A stretch of DNA of 64,000 bases, taken from contig NZ_CABPSB010000005.1 of the NCBI RefSeq assembly GCF_902459655.1, positions 247,956 to 311,955 on the forward strand, given 5' to 3'. The notes beneath the pieces were generated by a model, which did no database searches, was not told the origin of the DNA, and saw only the letters and a program-made list of their open reading frames with translations. Of this stretch, positions 1 to 8,973 are shown one piece after another. The stretch is from Pandoraea anhela. Its GTDB lineage: Bacteria; Pseudomonadota; Gammaproteobacteria; Burkholderiales; Burkholderiaceae. The first letter of the stretch is position 1, and each line of letters opens with the position of its first letter. Made by a program: the position numbers and the translations under genes.

Positions 1-336
1 GGATGCCGCAGAGGATGTGCCGGACGCAGGCGCGGGCGCAGCCGTTGCGGACGCGGCAGACGCGGCCGGGTCGGCAGCCGATACCTGGGCCGGGAAGGTC
101 GTAATCAGGGCAGTGAGAAGCGTGGTGGGGAGCGTGGTGGGGAGCGCGGTGAGGAGCGTCGTAAAAAGCGTCGTAAAAAGCGCGCCAGGAAGGGCCGTGA
201 AGACGCGAGAGAGAAGTCTGGCGGAAAGTGTCGCTGGAAGCGTCGTGAACGGGGACGCGCCGACGCTGTAGGCACCGAGCGCGACGCGTAGCGTCCCGAA
301 CGATCGTCCCACGGCCCTGCGCGACTTTCCGAGCAT
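1..336 (-). CDS. Secreted or exported protein, N-terminal part only
   Basis: An open frame of 112 codons runs off the left edge of the window. It begins with ATG at 336-334, preceded by an AGGGGAGA ribosome binding site (345-352 region). The N-terminus is basic (LGKSRRAVGRS) and is followed by a long run rich in Leu and Thr, ending in TTFPAQVSA-ADPAAS, which reads as a signal-peptidase cleavage site followed by an Ala/Ser-rich linker. The signal region is unusually long (about 100 residues), so a downstream start is possible. The mature part lies outside the window, so I cannot name the function. A weak frame on the other strand (17-271) is the shadow of this one. Confidence 0.6.
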   Translation of the reverse strand, partial: MLGKSRRAVGRSFGTLRVALGAYSVGASPFTTLPATLSARLLSRVFTALPGALFTTLFTTLLTALPTTLPTTLLTALITTFPAQVSAADPAASAASATAAPAPASGTSSAAS

Positions 337-628
337 CCGTTCTCCCCTGGTATCCGGCAGCACGCGGCCAACCTGGGCCCGAAGGGCGCTAGTCCGAAAT
401 GATCTGAAGGACCGAGGGATCAGATTGAGCCGGGGCAACGGTCTCGCGACGACGCCCCGCTGCGACATCACACGATGAGCCATCTTAGCGCGGATTGCGA
501 ATGCGCTCGCATGAATTTTGCGTCGTCTGCACATGTCTCGCGTGCGCAACGCATCGCTTGCATTTCGCGCTCACGGGCGTTGCTTTTTCTATCGCTTCGC
601 GCCCGTTCGTCTCGACCACCGCCATGCC

Positions 629-1957
629 TCACGCGCGTCGATGCCGCGCGTGCGGTGCATCGCGCGACAAGCCCGATGCCGCGGCATACCCCTCGGGATC
701 GAAGCGCCATGTCAAGGCAATCAGCGCGACGTTGAGTAGGATGAGTCCGATCCACGATGGCAGAAAACTCCCCGTCGCCGCCATCACGGCCCCGGTCGCG
801 AACGGTGCGAGCGCCGCAATGCAAAAGCCCACCCCCTGCATGAACGCCGCCAGCACCGCCGCATGACGCGGATGCGCGTGATGATCCAGCGCCAGCACCA
901 GCCCGAGCGAAAAGGCACCGCCCAGACCGAAGCCCACGCCACCGATCCACCCCCAGGGCGCGGCGTCCGGCGCGACGACGAGCCCCGCAAGGCCGCCCAA
1001 CGTCGCGACAAGCGCCAGCGTGAGCCAGCGACGCCGGTCGACGTGACGGCGCGCGAGCCACGGCAACATCAGCGCCGCGACGACCTGACACGCCGTCAGC
1101 CCGGCGAGCAGCGCGCCGCTATGCGTCGCACTCATGCCGCGCTGTTGATAAAAGGGCGGCAGCCAGGCGACCATCGTCGTGTAGGTGCAGTTGATGAGAC
1201 CGAAGTACACGGCCAGCGTCCACGCACGCGGTTTGCGCAACAGGTCGAACATCGAGGGCGCATTCGCGGCGATGCGCGCCGTTGCGGCATAACATGCGGC
1301 GCGCAGCGCCTGCGCCGTCGCCGGTGGCGCCGCGTCGGTCGCACTCACCGGACTGAGCGCACCAAGAGAACTCACCGACGCAGCGTCTGCGTCCGTCGCC
1401 ATCGACCGGGCGGATCGCGCCAGCGGCGCGCGCCACCACGCCAACGCGGCCGCGCAGACCAGCGCGAGCCACATCCCCAGTCCGACACGCCAGTCACCCG
1501 CCTCGGCCGCCACCCAGGGGCTCGCCGCCGCGCCAAGCCCGCCACCGCCCATGAGCGCCGCCGAATAGAGCCCCATCATCGACGTCATCCGCGCCGCGCT
1601 GTAATTCGCCTTCACCACACCGGGCAGCAATGCCTGAACGATGGCGATGCCGACACCGGAAGCCAGTGCCGTCGCAAGCATCGTGAAGGTATCGTCGGCC
1701 ACCCACCGCACGCCGCACGCCAGCGCCAACGCCGCCAGTCCTAGCAGCACGCCGCGACGCTCGCCGAAACGCCGCGTCAGTCCGTTCGCCGCGAACGCGC
1801 CCGCCCCCATCGCCAGCACCGGCAGCGACGTGAGCAACGCGGCCACGGGATAGGTCATTCCCGTCGCCTCGCGGATCTGCGGGAGCAGCGGACTGATCGA
1901 CGTGAGCGTCGGGCGCAGCGTCAGTCCGACCGCGACGATGGCCAGCCAAAGCGTCAT
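629..1957 (-). CDS. MFS transporter, CynX/NimT (cyanate/nitroimidazole transporter) type
   Basis: A 442-residue inner-membrane carrier with about twelve hydrophobic segments. The first segment contains TLRPTLTSISPLLPQI, a signature of the CynX/NimT branch of the major facilitator superfamily; GLTRRFGERRG is the usual cytoplasmic loop between helices 2 and 3. The start is the ATG at 1957, which overlaps the stop of the upstream amidohydrolase gene as ATGA; frames extending further upstream lie inside that gene. It is the last gene of a four-gene operon (DUF3311, symporter, deaminase-like enzyme, this carrier). The substrate is unknown. Context suggests a small nitrogen compound, perhaps a product or substrate of the deaminase, but that is inference. 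A central loop of about 60 residues, rich in Ala and Ser, is longer than usual. Confidence 0.9.
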   Translation of the reverse strand: MTLWLAIVAVGLTLRPTLTSISPLLPQIREATGMTYPVAALLTSLPVLAMGAGAFAANGLTRRFGERRGVLLGLAALALACGVRWVADDTFTMLATALASGVGIAIVQALLPGVVKANYSAARMTSMMGLYSAALMGGGGLGAAASPWVAAEAGDWRVGLGMWLALVCAAALAWWRAPLARSARSMATDADAASVSSLGALSPVSATDAAPPATAQALRAACYAATARIAANAPSMFDLLRKPRAWTLAVYFGLINCTYTTMVAWLPPFYQQRGMSATHSGALLAGLTACQVVAALMLPWLARRHVDRRRWLTLALVATLGGLAGLVVAPDAAPWGWIGGVGFGLGGAFSLGLVLALDHHAHPRHAAVLAAFMQGVGFCIAALAPFATGAVMAATGSFLPSWIGLILLNVALIALTWRFDPEGYAAASGLSRDAPHARHRRA

Positions 1958-3150
1958 ACCGCCACGCCTTCGCTCACCACCACGTGACCATTGGCCACCA
2001 CCCAGCGACGCGGCGCTCGGGTCACGATGGCCTGCGCGGCATTGATGGCGTCGACGAGCACGAGATCGGCACGCGCACCGACATGCAGGCCGTAGTCCTC
2101 GAACCGGCACGCGCGCGCCCCCTGATGGGTGACGCAATCGAGCGCGATATCGAGTTCGTCGTCGCGGCGCAGGTTGTAGCGCAGGCCGATCATCATCGCG
2201 CGCTCGAGCATGTCGGGCGAGCCGTAAGGCGTCCAGGTATCGCGAATGCCGTCGTTACCGCCCGCGAGCGGCACACCCGCGCGGCGGCATGCCATGAGCG
2301 GCGGCACGACGCGCGAGGGCGGCGCGGTCGTGATCAGCGCCACACCGGCATCGGCAAGACGCGCGAGCAGCGCATCGGCACACGCCGCATCGAGTTCGCC
2401 CAGACAGAAGGCGTGCGACACCACGACTTTGCCCTGCATGCCGAGCGCCGCGACACGCTCGAGCATCAGCTCGAACGAGAACACGCCCATCTCGCCCGGT
2501 TCGTGCAGATGGATATCGACGGGACAGCCGTGCTTGTCGGCCAGCGCGAACATCGCATCGAGCGACGCCCGGGGATCGCGGTCGATGGCGCACGGATCGA
2601 GCCAGCCGAGCACGTCCGCACCGCGTGCGAGCGAGGCGTCGAGCAAATCGACGGTGCCTGCGCGATCAAGGACCCCGGACTGTGGGAAGGCCACGATCTG
2701 CATGTCGAGCCGATCCGAGAGCGTTTCGCGCGTGGCGAGCACACCATCGAGATGCCGCAGGCCCGCCTCGGTATCGATGTCGACGTGCGTACGCAAACGC
2801 GTGGTGCCCGCCGCCAGGAACGCGCGAGCGAGTGCGAGCGACGCCGCGCCCGCATCGTGCCCGCTCGCCGCGCGCCACGCACGCTCGTTGTCGATACGAT
2901 CGATGAGCCGCGAGCCGCATTCGTTGACGTACCACGGCATGCCCCAGGTGGTCTTGTCGAGGTGCGTGTGCGATTCGACCAGGCCCGGCATGAGCAAGGC
3001 ACCGCGCGCGTCGATCCGATGCACCACGACCTCGGCGGGGGTCGGCGGCGGCAGCGCCGGCCCGATCGCCGCGATCCTGCCGTGCTCGACCCGCACGGCC
3101 AGCGGCGCGCCGTCCAGCCCGCGCGCGTTGCAGATTTCCAGTGTCGTCAT
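1954..3150 (-). CDS. Amidohydrolase, cytosine-deaminase (CodA)-like
   Basis: A 398-residue metal-dependent hydrolase of the amidohydrolase superfamily. Ligand motifs occur at the positions known from E. coli CodA: HTH at 61-63, HLHEPGE with H214, H216 and E217, a His at 246 (VVSHAF) and an Asp in GGNDGIRDTW (D300). This suggests hydrolytic deamination or ring opening of a cytosine-like or s-triazine-like heterocycle. Relatives include cytosine deaminase and N-isopropylammelide hydrolase, and I cannot choose between substrates. Its ATG overlaps the stop of the symporter gene (ATGA at 3150-3147), and its own stop overlaps the start of the MFS gene, so the products are probably made in coupled amounts. 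A cytoplasmic enzyme between two importers suggests uptake and use of a heterocyclic nitrogen source. Confidence 0.88.
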   Translation of the reverse strand: MTTLEICNARGLDGAPLAVRVEHGRIAAIGPALPPPTPAEVVVHRIDARGALLMPGLVESHTHLDKTTWGMPWYVNECGSRLIDRIDNERAWRAASGHDAGAASLALARAFLAAGTTRLRTHVDIDTEAGLRHLDGVLATRETLSDRLDMQIVAFPQSGVLDRAGTVDLLDASLARGADVLGWLDPCAIDRDPRASLDAMFALADKHGCPVDIHLHEPGEMGVFSFELMLERVAALGMQGKVVVSHAFCLGELDAACADALLARLADAGVALITTAPPSRVVPPLMACRRAGVPLAGGNDGIRDTWTPYGSPDMLERAMMIGLRYNLRRDDELDIALDCVTHQGARACRFEDYGLHVGARADLVLVDAINAAQAIVTRAPRRWVVANGHVVVSEGVAV

Positions 3151-4622
3151 AACTTCCTCAACATTCCCGCTTCCACATTGCGCGACCGTGTGTGCGCACT
3201 CACCACCACAAACGTCGACGCATTGACCGCCAGTGCGACCAGTCCCATGTTGATCGACGCCACGGTATCCGATGCGCCCGGCAGCAGCGTACGAAGATTG
3301 ACGTCGAACCCCACCGCCGCGAGCAGCACGAGCGCGCCCGCCCCAATGCCGGCGAACGCACCATACTTGTTACCGAACGGACGCGGCAGCAGACTCGCCA
3401 CGAACGACGGGAACAACTGCGTGAGCAGACTCGACGCGAACAACGCCAGCGCCACGAACGTCGCGCCGCCGCGCAGCACGAAGCCCACCGCGACCAGACC
3501 GAACACCGGCAATACACGCTTGGCGAGCTTGCCGACGAACGCTTCGCTCGCATGCGGCGCGAACCCGTCCCGATAGATGTTCTTGGCGATCAGCGTCGAT
3601 GCATTGAGCAAGATCATCGAACCCGGCACCAGCGCGGTCAACACCCCCACACCGCCGATCACACCGACGAACCAGGGCGAGAACGTCTGCTTGACGATGC
3701 GCAGCAGCGCCAGATCCGAATCCGCGCCCGTGAGTCCGGGCACTTGCAGAATTGCCGCGAAACCGACAAAGAACATGAAGGCGATGACCATCTGATACAG
3801 CGGCATCAGGATCGTATTTTTGCGCACCGCGCTCTCGGTCTTCGCGGCATACACCGACGTGAAGACATACGGATACAGGTAATAGCCGAGCGAGGTGAGC
3901 AGAATCGTCGAGTTATACCAGGACAGGGTCAGCCCGCTCGTGGGCATTTGCAGGAAGCCCGGGCGGGCGGCCTCGATGCGGTCGAACATCTCGCCGAAAC
4001 CGCCAAAATAATGCAGCGGCAGGTAAACGCCGAGGAACACCGCGATCACGAGAATCAGAATGTCCTTGTAAATCGCAATGCTCGCGGAACCGTGGATGCC
4101 CGAGACCGTGATGTAGACCACCATTGCAATCGCACCGCACCAGATCGCGAGCGCCGGCGGAATCGTGCCGTACGACGCTTCGGACACGATGATGCCCAGC
4201 CCCCGCAACTGAATGATGAGCAACGCGCTCATGCCCAGCACGGCGACCACCGACACGACGACCCCGAGCGCCCGCGAGCGGTACGCCGTGGCGAAGAAGT
4301 CGGAGAACGACACGCAGTGATGCTTCGTCGCGTGACGCCATGCGGCGGGCAGCATCCAGTAACCGAGCAGATACGCCAGCGCCCCGTAGGCGAGGATGTA
4401 GAACGCGGGCGGTCCCTTGCTGTACGCCCATCCGCTGGCGCCCAGAAACGTGAACGTCGAAAACGCCTCGCCAGCCATGAGCAGGAAGACGAGCAGCGTG
4501 CCGAAGCCGCGACCGCCGACGGCCCATTGCTCCAGGCTCATCGTGCGCCCGCGCCGTGCGCGCACCCCGACGAACAGCGCAAATGCGAGGAACGCCACGA
4601 TAACGGCGAGCGCGACGTTCAT
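3147..4622 (-). CDS. Sodium:solute symporter (SSS) family transporter
   Basis: A 491-residue polytopic membrane protein with the features of the SSS family: N-terminal MNVALAVIVAFLAF helix, EQWAVGGRGFG (the loop after the first helix), GEAFSTFTFLGASGWAY, and about thirteen hydrophobic segments. It should import an organic solute with sodium. The start is ATG 4622, which overlaps the DUF3311 stop as ATGA; longer upstream reading lacks hydrophobic character and runs through that gene. Small DUF3311 proteins encoded directly upstream are typical partners of this subfamily. The downstream deaminase-like enzyme suggests a nucleobase or similar heterocycle as substrate, which is inference. Confidence 0.92.
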   Translation of the reverse strand: MNVALAVIVAFLAFALFVGVRARRGRTMSLEQWAVGGRGFGTLLVFLLMAGEAFSTFTFLGASGWAYSKGPPAFYILAYGALAYLLGYWMLPAAWRHATKHHCVSFSDFFATAYRSRALGVVVSVVAVLGMSALLIIQLRGLGIIVSEASYGTIPPALAIWCGAIAMVVYITVSGIHGSASIAIYKDILILVIAVFLGVYLPLHYFGGFGEMFDRIEAARPGFLQMPTSGLTLSWYNSTILLTSLGYYLYPYVFTSVYAAKTESAVRKNTILMPLYQMVIAFMFFVGFAAILQVPGLTGADSDLALLRIVKQTFSPWFVGVIGGVGVLTALVPGSMILLNASTLIAKNIYRDGFAPHASEAFVGKLAKRVLPVFGLVAVGFVLRGGATFVALALFASSLLTQLFPSFVASLLPRPFGNKYGAFAGIGAGALVLLAAVGFDVNLRTLLPGASDTVASINMGLVALAVNASTFVVVSAHTRSRNVEAGMLRKL

Positions 4623-4840
4623 GATGCGGCTCCGTCGCGATCGTGACGACGCTCGGCATCGCGCGAACCGTCGAAGCGCAACATCACGGCCATGACCACC
4701 GACGTGAGCAGCAACCAGACGATGTTCCATGTCATCAGAAAAGGCAGGCCGGCCAGTCGGGCGCCCACGTGCTCGGCGAGCCAACCGCCGCTGTAGAACG
4801 CCGCGACGGGAAGCGCGGCCAGGCAATGTACAGGTTTCAT
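4619..4840 (-). CDS. DUF3311 small membrane protein, symporter partner
   Basis: A 73-residue protein with two hydrophobic segments, CLAALPVAAFYSG and FLMTWNIVWLLLTSVVMAVML. This is the usual form of DUF3311 proteins, which are encoded directly upstream of sodium:solute symporters and are thought to be accessory subunits. ATG 4840 is chosen because a GGAG motif lies just upstream and the longer frame adds only non-hydrophobic residues. The stop overlaps the symporter start (ATGA). The C-terminus is hydrophilic and charged. It is the first gene of the operon; the promoter should lie in the 4841-5242 gap. Confidence 0.85.
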   Translation of the reverse strand: MKPVHCLAALPVAAFYSGGWLAEHVGARLAGLPFLMTWNIVWLLLTSVVMAVMLRFDGSRDAERRHDRDGAAS

Positions 4841-5003
4841 GACGTCTCCAGACCCAAAAGGATTCACGGGGCCGCCGCGCTGTCGATGGCGCACTCAGGT
4901 GAGTGATATCGATCGTGGCAGCCCGATGGTTTCGGCCATTTCGTCGGCGTCCGGCGTCGTGGCATGTCGTCTCGAAGCGACATATCATCAACCAAACACA
5001 ATT

Positions 5004-5032
5004 AAATGGTTAACCATTTTTGTTGACCATTA
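5004..5032. promoter_or_regulatory. Candidate GntR operator in divergent promoter region
   Basis: A perfect 16-bp palindrome (AAATGGTTAACCATTT, 5004-5019) is followed by a second imperfect half-match, TTGTTGACCATTA (5020-5032). The core TGGTTAACCA fits the TGGTNNACCA-like pattern bound by many FadR/FCD-type GntR proteins. It lies in the AT-rich part of the 402-bp gap between the operon (leftward from 4840) and the gntR gene (rightward from 5243), where an autoregulating repressor would bind. I see nothing else definite in this gap. Confidence 0.6.
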
Positions 5033-5242
5033 TCGGTAACGATTTGCCGAAATGCAAGACCGTGCGCGTCGGAGGACGGAATTCAAGGGTTAGAGAGACG
5101 GCTGTACGACGTCTGTACGACGTCTGCGCGGCCTCCCGTCGGCCTGACGTCATGGGAAGGCGACGCCCTGACGGCGAAGGCGACGGCGCGGGTACAATGC
5201 GCCCCACACCCACGCGATCCGCCAACCTCAAGGAGATCCGGC

Positions 5243-6064
5243 TTGAGCCGCACCGCCGCACCGCCCTCGCCCCCGCTCGCCCCGGCTACTGCCAGGCCGG
5301 ACGACGAATCCCGCGCCGTCTCCGCGAGCGGCGACGACGGCGCCCCGGGCAGTGCCGGCCAGCAGATCGAAGCGCGCGTCTACGCGGCGATCTCGCAGGC
5401 GTTGCTCTCGGGCAAGCTCCGGCCGGGCATGCCGCTGCGCGAGCGCAATCTGGCGCAGGCGTTCGATTGCACGCGCGGTGCGGTGCGCAAGGTACTCGCG
5501 CGGCTCGGCTTCGAAGGCAAGCTGGTGCTCGAACCCAATCGCGGCGCGTTCGTGCCGCAGCCGTCGCTCGACGACATTCGTCAGACGTACCGCGCGCGGC
5601 GCGTGCTGGAAACCGGCGTGATCGCGAGCCTTTGCGGCACGCTGGACGACGCACAACTCGCGGTGCTCGACGCGCACGTCGCCACCGAAGCGCGCTCGCA
5701 TGCCGACGGCACGCACGAGCGCTCCATCCGGCTCGCGGGAGCGTTCCATCTGAAATTGATCGGCATGGCGCAAAGCGCCGAACTCGACGCCTTCGCACAG
5801 CAGCTCGTCGCCAAGACAGAGTTGTACAAGGCGCTTTACGACCCGGCCGAGTTCATGCATTGCGCCCCGACCGAGCACGCCCGGCTCGTTGACCAACTGC
5901 GCGACGGCAAGACGCAGGCAGCGATTGCGCTGGCGAGCGCCCACCTCGACGAACTCGAAGCGCGCGTGCTCGCCCGTGCCGCCGCCGCCGAGACGCCGGA
6001 CTTTCGCGCCATCTTTGCCGAAGCGTTCGCGGGCGCGGCATCCGCAGCGTCGTCAGCGTCATAG
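5243..6064 (+). CDS. GntR-family transcriptional regulator, FCD domain
   Basis: A 273-residue regulator. After an Ala/Pro-rich head of about 40 residues comes a winged helix-turn-helix (IEARVYAAISQALLSGKLRP through GAVRKVLARLGFEGKL), then an all-helical FCD ligand-binding domain with the usual metal-binding pattern (HLKLIG, TEHARLVDQLRDG, ASAHLDELE). The start is TTG 5243, chosen because AGGAG lies 8 bp upstream (5231-5235); no in-frame ATG fits. It is divergent from the DUF3311/symporter/deaminase/MFS operon and probably controls it in response to the imported substrate or a metabolite of it. The palindrome at 5004 is the likely binding site. Confidence 0.9.
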   Translation: MSRTAAPPSPPLAPATARPDDESRAVSASGDDGAPGSAGQQIEARVYAAISQALLSGKLRPGMPLRERNLAQAFDCTRGAVRKVLARLGFEGKLVLEPNRGAFVPQPSLDDIRQTYRARRVLETGVIASLCGTLDDAQLAVLDAHVATEARSHADGTHERSIRLAGAFHLKLIGMAQSAELDAFAQQLVAKTELYKALYDPAEFMHCAPTEHARLVDQLRDGKTQAAIALASAHLDELEARVLARAAAAETPDFRAIFAEAFAGAASAASSAS

Positions 6065-6395
6065 TGCAACGCACGCCCCGGGCGCCGCCTGGCGAGCGTG
6101 AGAACACCAAGCGAGACGGAGCCGGACTGAACGCGGCCCGAACCGCTCAGGCCCGCTCAGGCCCGCTTGGGATCGAGCATCCCGGGCGCCGTCGCACCGT
6201 CTAGTATCGCGACATGCCCGGCCTTTGGTTTGCCAACCGCCGCAGCAATCTCACCACGTACGCGAGGGTTGCATGAGACGGATGCCTAAATCGGGGTATA
6301 TTGCGCCTGATCGCGACGGGCCCGTGGCCCGCCTGCCACTTTCGCCCCCGCTGGTGTACGAAGTCATTACAAAGCACGAAGCCCGAAGGAAGCCC
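6065..6395. other. Gap with no recognised gene upstream of murA-like gene
   Basis: These 331 bases hold no convincing reading frame. An in-frame extension of the downstream gene to 6225 is open but lacks family similarity. A GAAGGA ribosome binding site at 6385-6390 serves the ATG at 6396. Confidence 0.5.
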
Positions 6396-7697
6396 ATGTC
6401 CCATCTGGTAGTCCACGGCGGCCAGCCGCTGCGCGGCCGCATCACTCCCTCCGCCAACAAGAATGCCGTTCTCCCGGTACTGTGCGCCACGCTGCTGACC
6501 GATCAGCCCGTGCGCCTCGTCGGCGTGCCCGAGATCACTGACGTTCGCAAGATCCTCGACATCTTTCGCCAGCTCGGCAGCGATGTCAGCGTCGATTTCG
6601 ACGCCGGGATCCTCGAAGTCCATCACCTGAACACCCGGTTCGATCCGCGCACGGACCATCTGCCCGAAGAGATGCGCTCGTCGATCATGCTGGTGCCGCC
6701 GCTGCTCGCGCGTTTCGGCGTCGCGCGCATCGAAGACAACATCAAGGGTTGCACCCTCGGCGTGCGCGAGATCGATCCGCACATCGAAGTGCTGCGCCAT
6801 TTCGGCGGACGTGTCGAGCGCACCGCGGGTTCGCTGTTGATTCATGCGGACGAAGCGCGCCCCGCGATCCATCACTGGCTGGACTACGCGTCGGTGACCA
6901 CCACGGAGAACTTCGTGCTGTGCGCGGCGAGCGCCAAGGGTCGTTCGCAGTTGAACAACGCCGCCTCCGAGCCGCACGTGCAGGAGTTCTGCCGCTTCAT
7001 GCAGATGCTCGGGGTGCCGATTGAAGGCGTGGGCACGTCGCAACTCGCCATCGAAGGCGTGGAGCGCTTCGGCGGCGGCGAATTCCGCTTCGCCGAGGAC
7101 TTCCACGAAATCACGACGTTCCTCGCGCTGGGGGCGATCACCGGCGGCGAAATCACCGTCAAGAACTCGGCCCCCGAGCAGTTCCCGCTGATCGACCGTA
7201 CGTTCGCGAAATTCGGCATCAAGGTCGAACATCGCGACGGCTGGTCCACGGCAACCGCGCAAGGCAAGCTCAAGGTGCAGACGCCGTTCACGCAGAATAT
7301 TCTGACGAAGGTGGAAGCCGCGCCGTGGCCGTATTTCCCGGTGGACCTGCTGCCGATCTTCATCGCGCTGGGCGTGAAGGCCGAAGGCAGCGCCATGTTC
7401 TGGAACAAGGTCTATGACGGCGCGATGGGCTGGTCGACGGAGCTGTCGAAGTTCGGTGCACACGTATTCCAGTCCGATCCGCATCGGCTGATCACGTTCG
7501 GTGGCGTGCCGCTCTCACCGGCGGTTGTCGAGAGTCCGTACATCATCCGCGTGGCGATCGCCTTGCTGATGGTCGCAGCCAGCATCGACGGGCAGTCCAC
7601 CATCAAGAACGCGCAACCGATCCGTCGTGCGCACCCTCACTTTGTGGAGAACCTCTGCTCGGTCGGCGCGAACGTCGTCTGGACGAACCCGGAGTAA
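6396..7697 (+). CDS. MurA-like UDP-GlcNAc 1-carboxyvinyltransferase (divergent paralogue)
   Basis: A 433-residue protein of the EPSP-synthase/MurA fold. Catalytic positions known from MurA are present: K22-N23 (SANKNAVLP), the PEP-attacking Cys at 119 in GCTLGVRE with Arg at 123, and the Asp of FPVD (D317). The expected reaction is transfer of enolpyruvate from PEP to UDP-N-acetylglucosamine, the first committed step of peptidoglycan synthesis in the cytoplasm. The loop reads IKGCTLGVREIDPH instead of the usual PGGC-IGARPVDLH, so this is a divergent member, probably a second copy; the canonical murA of these bacteria normally lies elsewhere. The retained Cys predicts fosfomycin sensitivity if it acts like MurA. 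No cell-wall genes are adjacent. The start has a GAAGGA site 6 bp upstream. Confidence 0.85.
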   Translation: MSHLVVHGGQPLRGRITPSANKNAVLPVLCATLLTDQPVRLVGVPEITDVRKILDIFRQLGSDVSVDFDAGILEVHHLNTRFDPRTDHLPEEMRSSIMLVPPLLARFGVARIEDNIKGCTLGVREIDPHIEVLRHFGGRVERTAGSLLIHADEARPAIHHWLDYASVTTTENFVLCAASAKGRSQLNNAASEPHVQEFCRFMQMLGVPIEGVGTSQLAIEGVERFGGGEFRFAEDFHEITTFLALGAITGGEITVKNSAPEQFPLIDRTFAKFGIKVEHRDGWSTATAQGKLKVQTPFTQNILTKVEAAPWPYFPVDLLPIFIALGVKAEGSAMFWNKVYDGAMGWSTELSKFGAHVFQSDPHRLITFGGVPLSPAVVESPYIIRVAIALLMVAASIDGQSTIKNAQPIRRAHPHFVENLCSVGANVVWTNPE

Positions 7698-7983
7698 GGC
7701 AGACCGGCAAGGCGTCGCGTTCGCCGCGGCCCCTGCTTGCACCGGCGCCCCCCGGGGGGCCGGGCTCGCGGTGCGGCGCATCCGGTGGCAGACGACCCCC
7801 CGATCCCCTACACGCCGATCGTCGCCGCTGCGAACCCGACGGTTGACCATACCTGAGCCGATCCGTCCCGCGCTGAGCGCACCTTTGCCCGACGGCATCC
7901 GACGTTTGCCCGACGGAAATTTATTTCCCGCCCCCCGCCCTTCGCACCGAATCGGCGCGGCGCGCCCGGGCGAATGTGAAAGA

Positions 7984-8973
7984 ATGGCGACCATCATGAG
8001 CGATCGTCACCTGCCCCCGCAGTCGTTTGCCGCGCCCGCCACGACGTCTCCCCGTCCGACGGGCTCATGGCCCGCCTCGCCCCATGCCCGCCAGTTATCG
8101 GGCATGCGTGTGCTCGTCGTCGACGACAATCAGGAAGACCGCATGCTGCTGATGGACTTTCTCAGCCAGCAGGGCTGCCGGGTCTATATCGCGCAAGATG
8201 GCCGCGACGGCTACACCAAGGCGCGTACGGTACAGCCCGACCTTATCCTGATGGACATCCGCATGCCGGTCTGCGACGGTCTCGGCGCGTGCCGTCTGCT
8301 CAAAGCCGATCCCGGCACCCGTCACATCCCGCTGATCTTTCTGACGGCTGCCGCGCTGCCCGGCGAACGCGTTGCGGGGCTCACGGCCGGCGCGGTCGAT
8401 TACGTGACCAAACCGTACGACTTCGAAGAGGTGCGGTTGCGGCTGTCGATCCATCTCAAGACGACGGCGCCCGCCCCAACGCATGCCGCTCATGCTGCTC
8501 ATCCGGCCTCGGCCGGCGTCGGCGGGGAGAGCGACAGGCTCGCGCCACTGCCGGTGCAGGCCCATACGCTCGACGCCGTGCTGTTTCGCGCCACACGCGC
8601 ATTGCTGCTCGATCAGTTGAACACCACGCCCGAACTCGCCGGGCTTGCCAGCGCTGTAGGCACGAACACGCGCCGACTCAATCTCGCGTTCCGGCGCTGC
8701 GTCGGCGTGACGGTTTTCGACTTCCTGCGCGAAGAACGCATGAAGGAAGCGCGACGTCTGCTCTCGGAGACCTCGCTCGACGTGCAGGATATTGCGGGGG
8801 CTGTCGGTTTCGCCAGCGCCGCCAATTTCGCGACGGCGTTCCGCGAGCGCTTCGGCATGCCGCCCAGCGGCTTCCGTGAGCAAGGTGCACAGACCTCGCT
8901 CATCCACGACAGCCCCGGCAGTCCCAACGGTCCCAACAGTCCCGATAGGCCCGATAGGCCTCCCAAACCATGA
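7984..8973 (+). CDS. Response regulator with AraC-type DNA-binding domain
   Basis: A 329-residue two-domain regulator. The receiver domain (about 41-155) has the acidic pair D47-D48, phospho-acceptor D91 (LILMDIRMP), the Thr of FLTAAA and K143 (TKPYDF). An Ala/His-rich linker leads to an AraC-type double helix-turn-helix (about 200-300) ending in VGFASAANFATAFRERFGMPPSGFR. It should bind DNA when phosphorylated. The C-terminal tail is made of short repeats (PGSPNGPNSPDRPDRPPKP). The stop overlaps the start of the histidine kinase gene (ATGA), so the kinase is its likely partner. ATG 7984 is preceded only by a weak GAAAGA; the ATG at 7996 is an alternative. Confidence 0.9.
   Translation: MATIMSDRHLPPQSFAAPATTSPRPTGSWPASPHARQLSGMRVLVVDDNQEDRMLLMDFLSQQGCRVYIAQDGRDGYTKARTVQPDLILMDIRMPVCDGLGACRLLKADPGTRHIPLIFLTAAALPGERVAGLTAGAVDYVTKPYDFEEVRLRLSIHLKTTAPAPTHAAHAAHPASAGVGGESDRLAPLPVQAHTLDAVLFRATRALLLDQLNTTPELAGLASAVGTNTRRLNLAFRRCVGVTVFDFLREERMKEARRLLSETSLDVQDIAGAVGFASAANFATAFRERFGMPPSGFREQGAQTSLIHDSPGSPNGPNSPDRPDRPPKP

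Noticed and set aside
17-371. Short frames at the left edge (17-271 plus; 105-371 minus)
   Set aside because: A third frame (minus, 336 to the edge) has a good ribosome binding site, ATG and signal peptide; these are its shadows.
7748-7759. Perfect CCCCCCGGGGGG palindrome after the murA-like gene
   Set aside because: Considered as a terminator, but there is no T-run, and GC-only palindromes are expected by chance in this composition.
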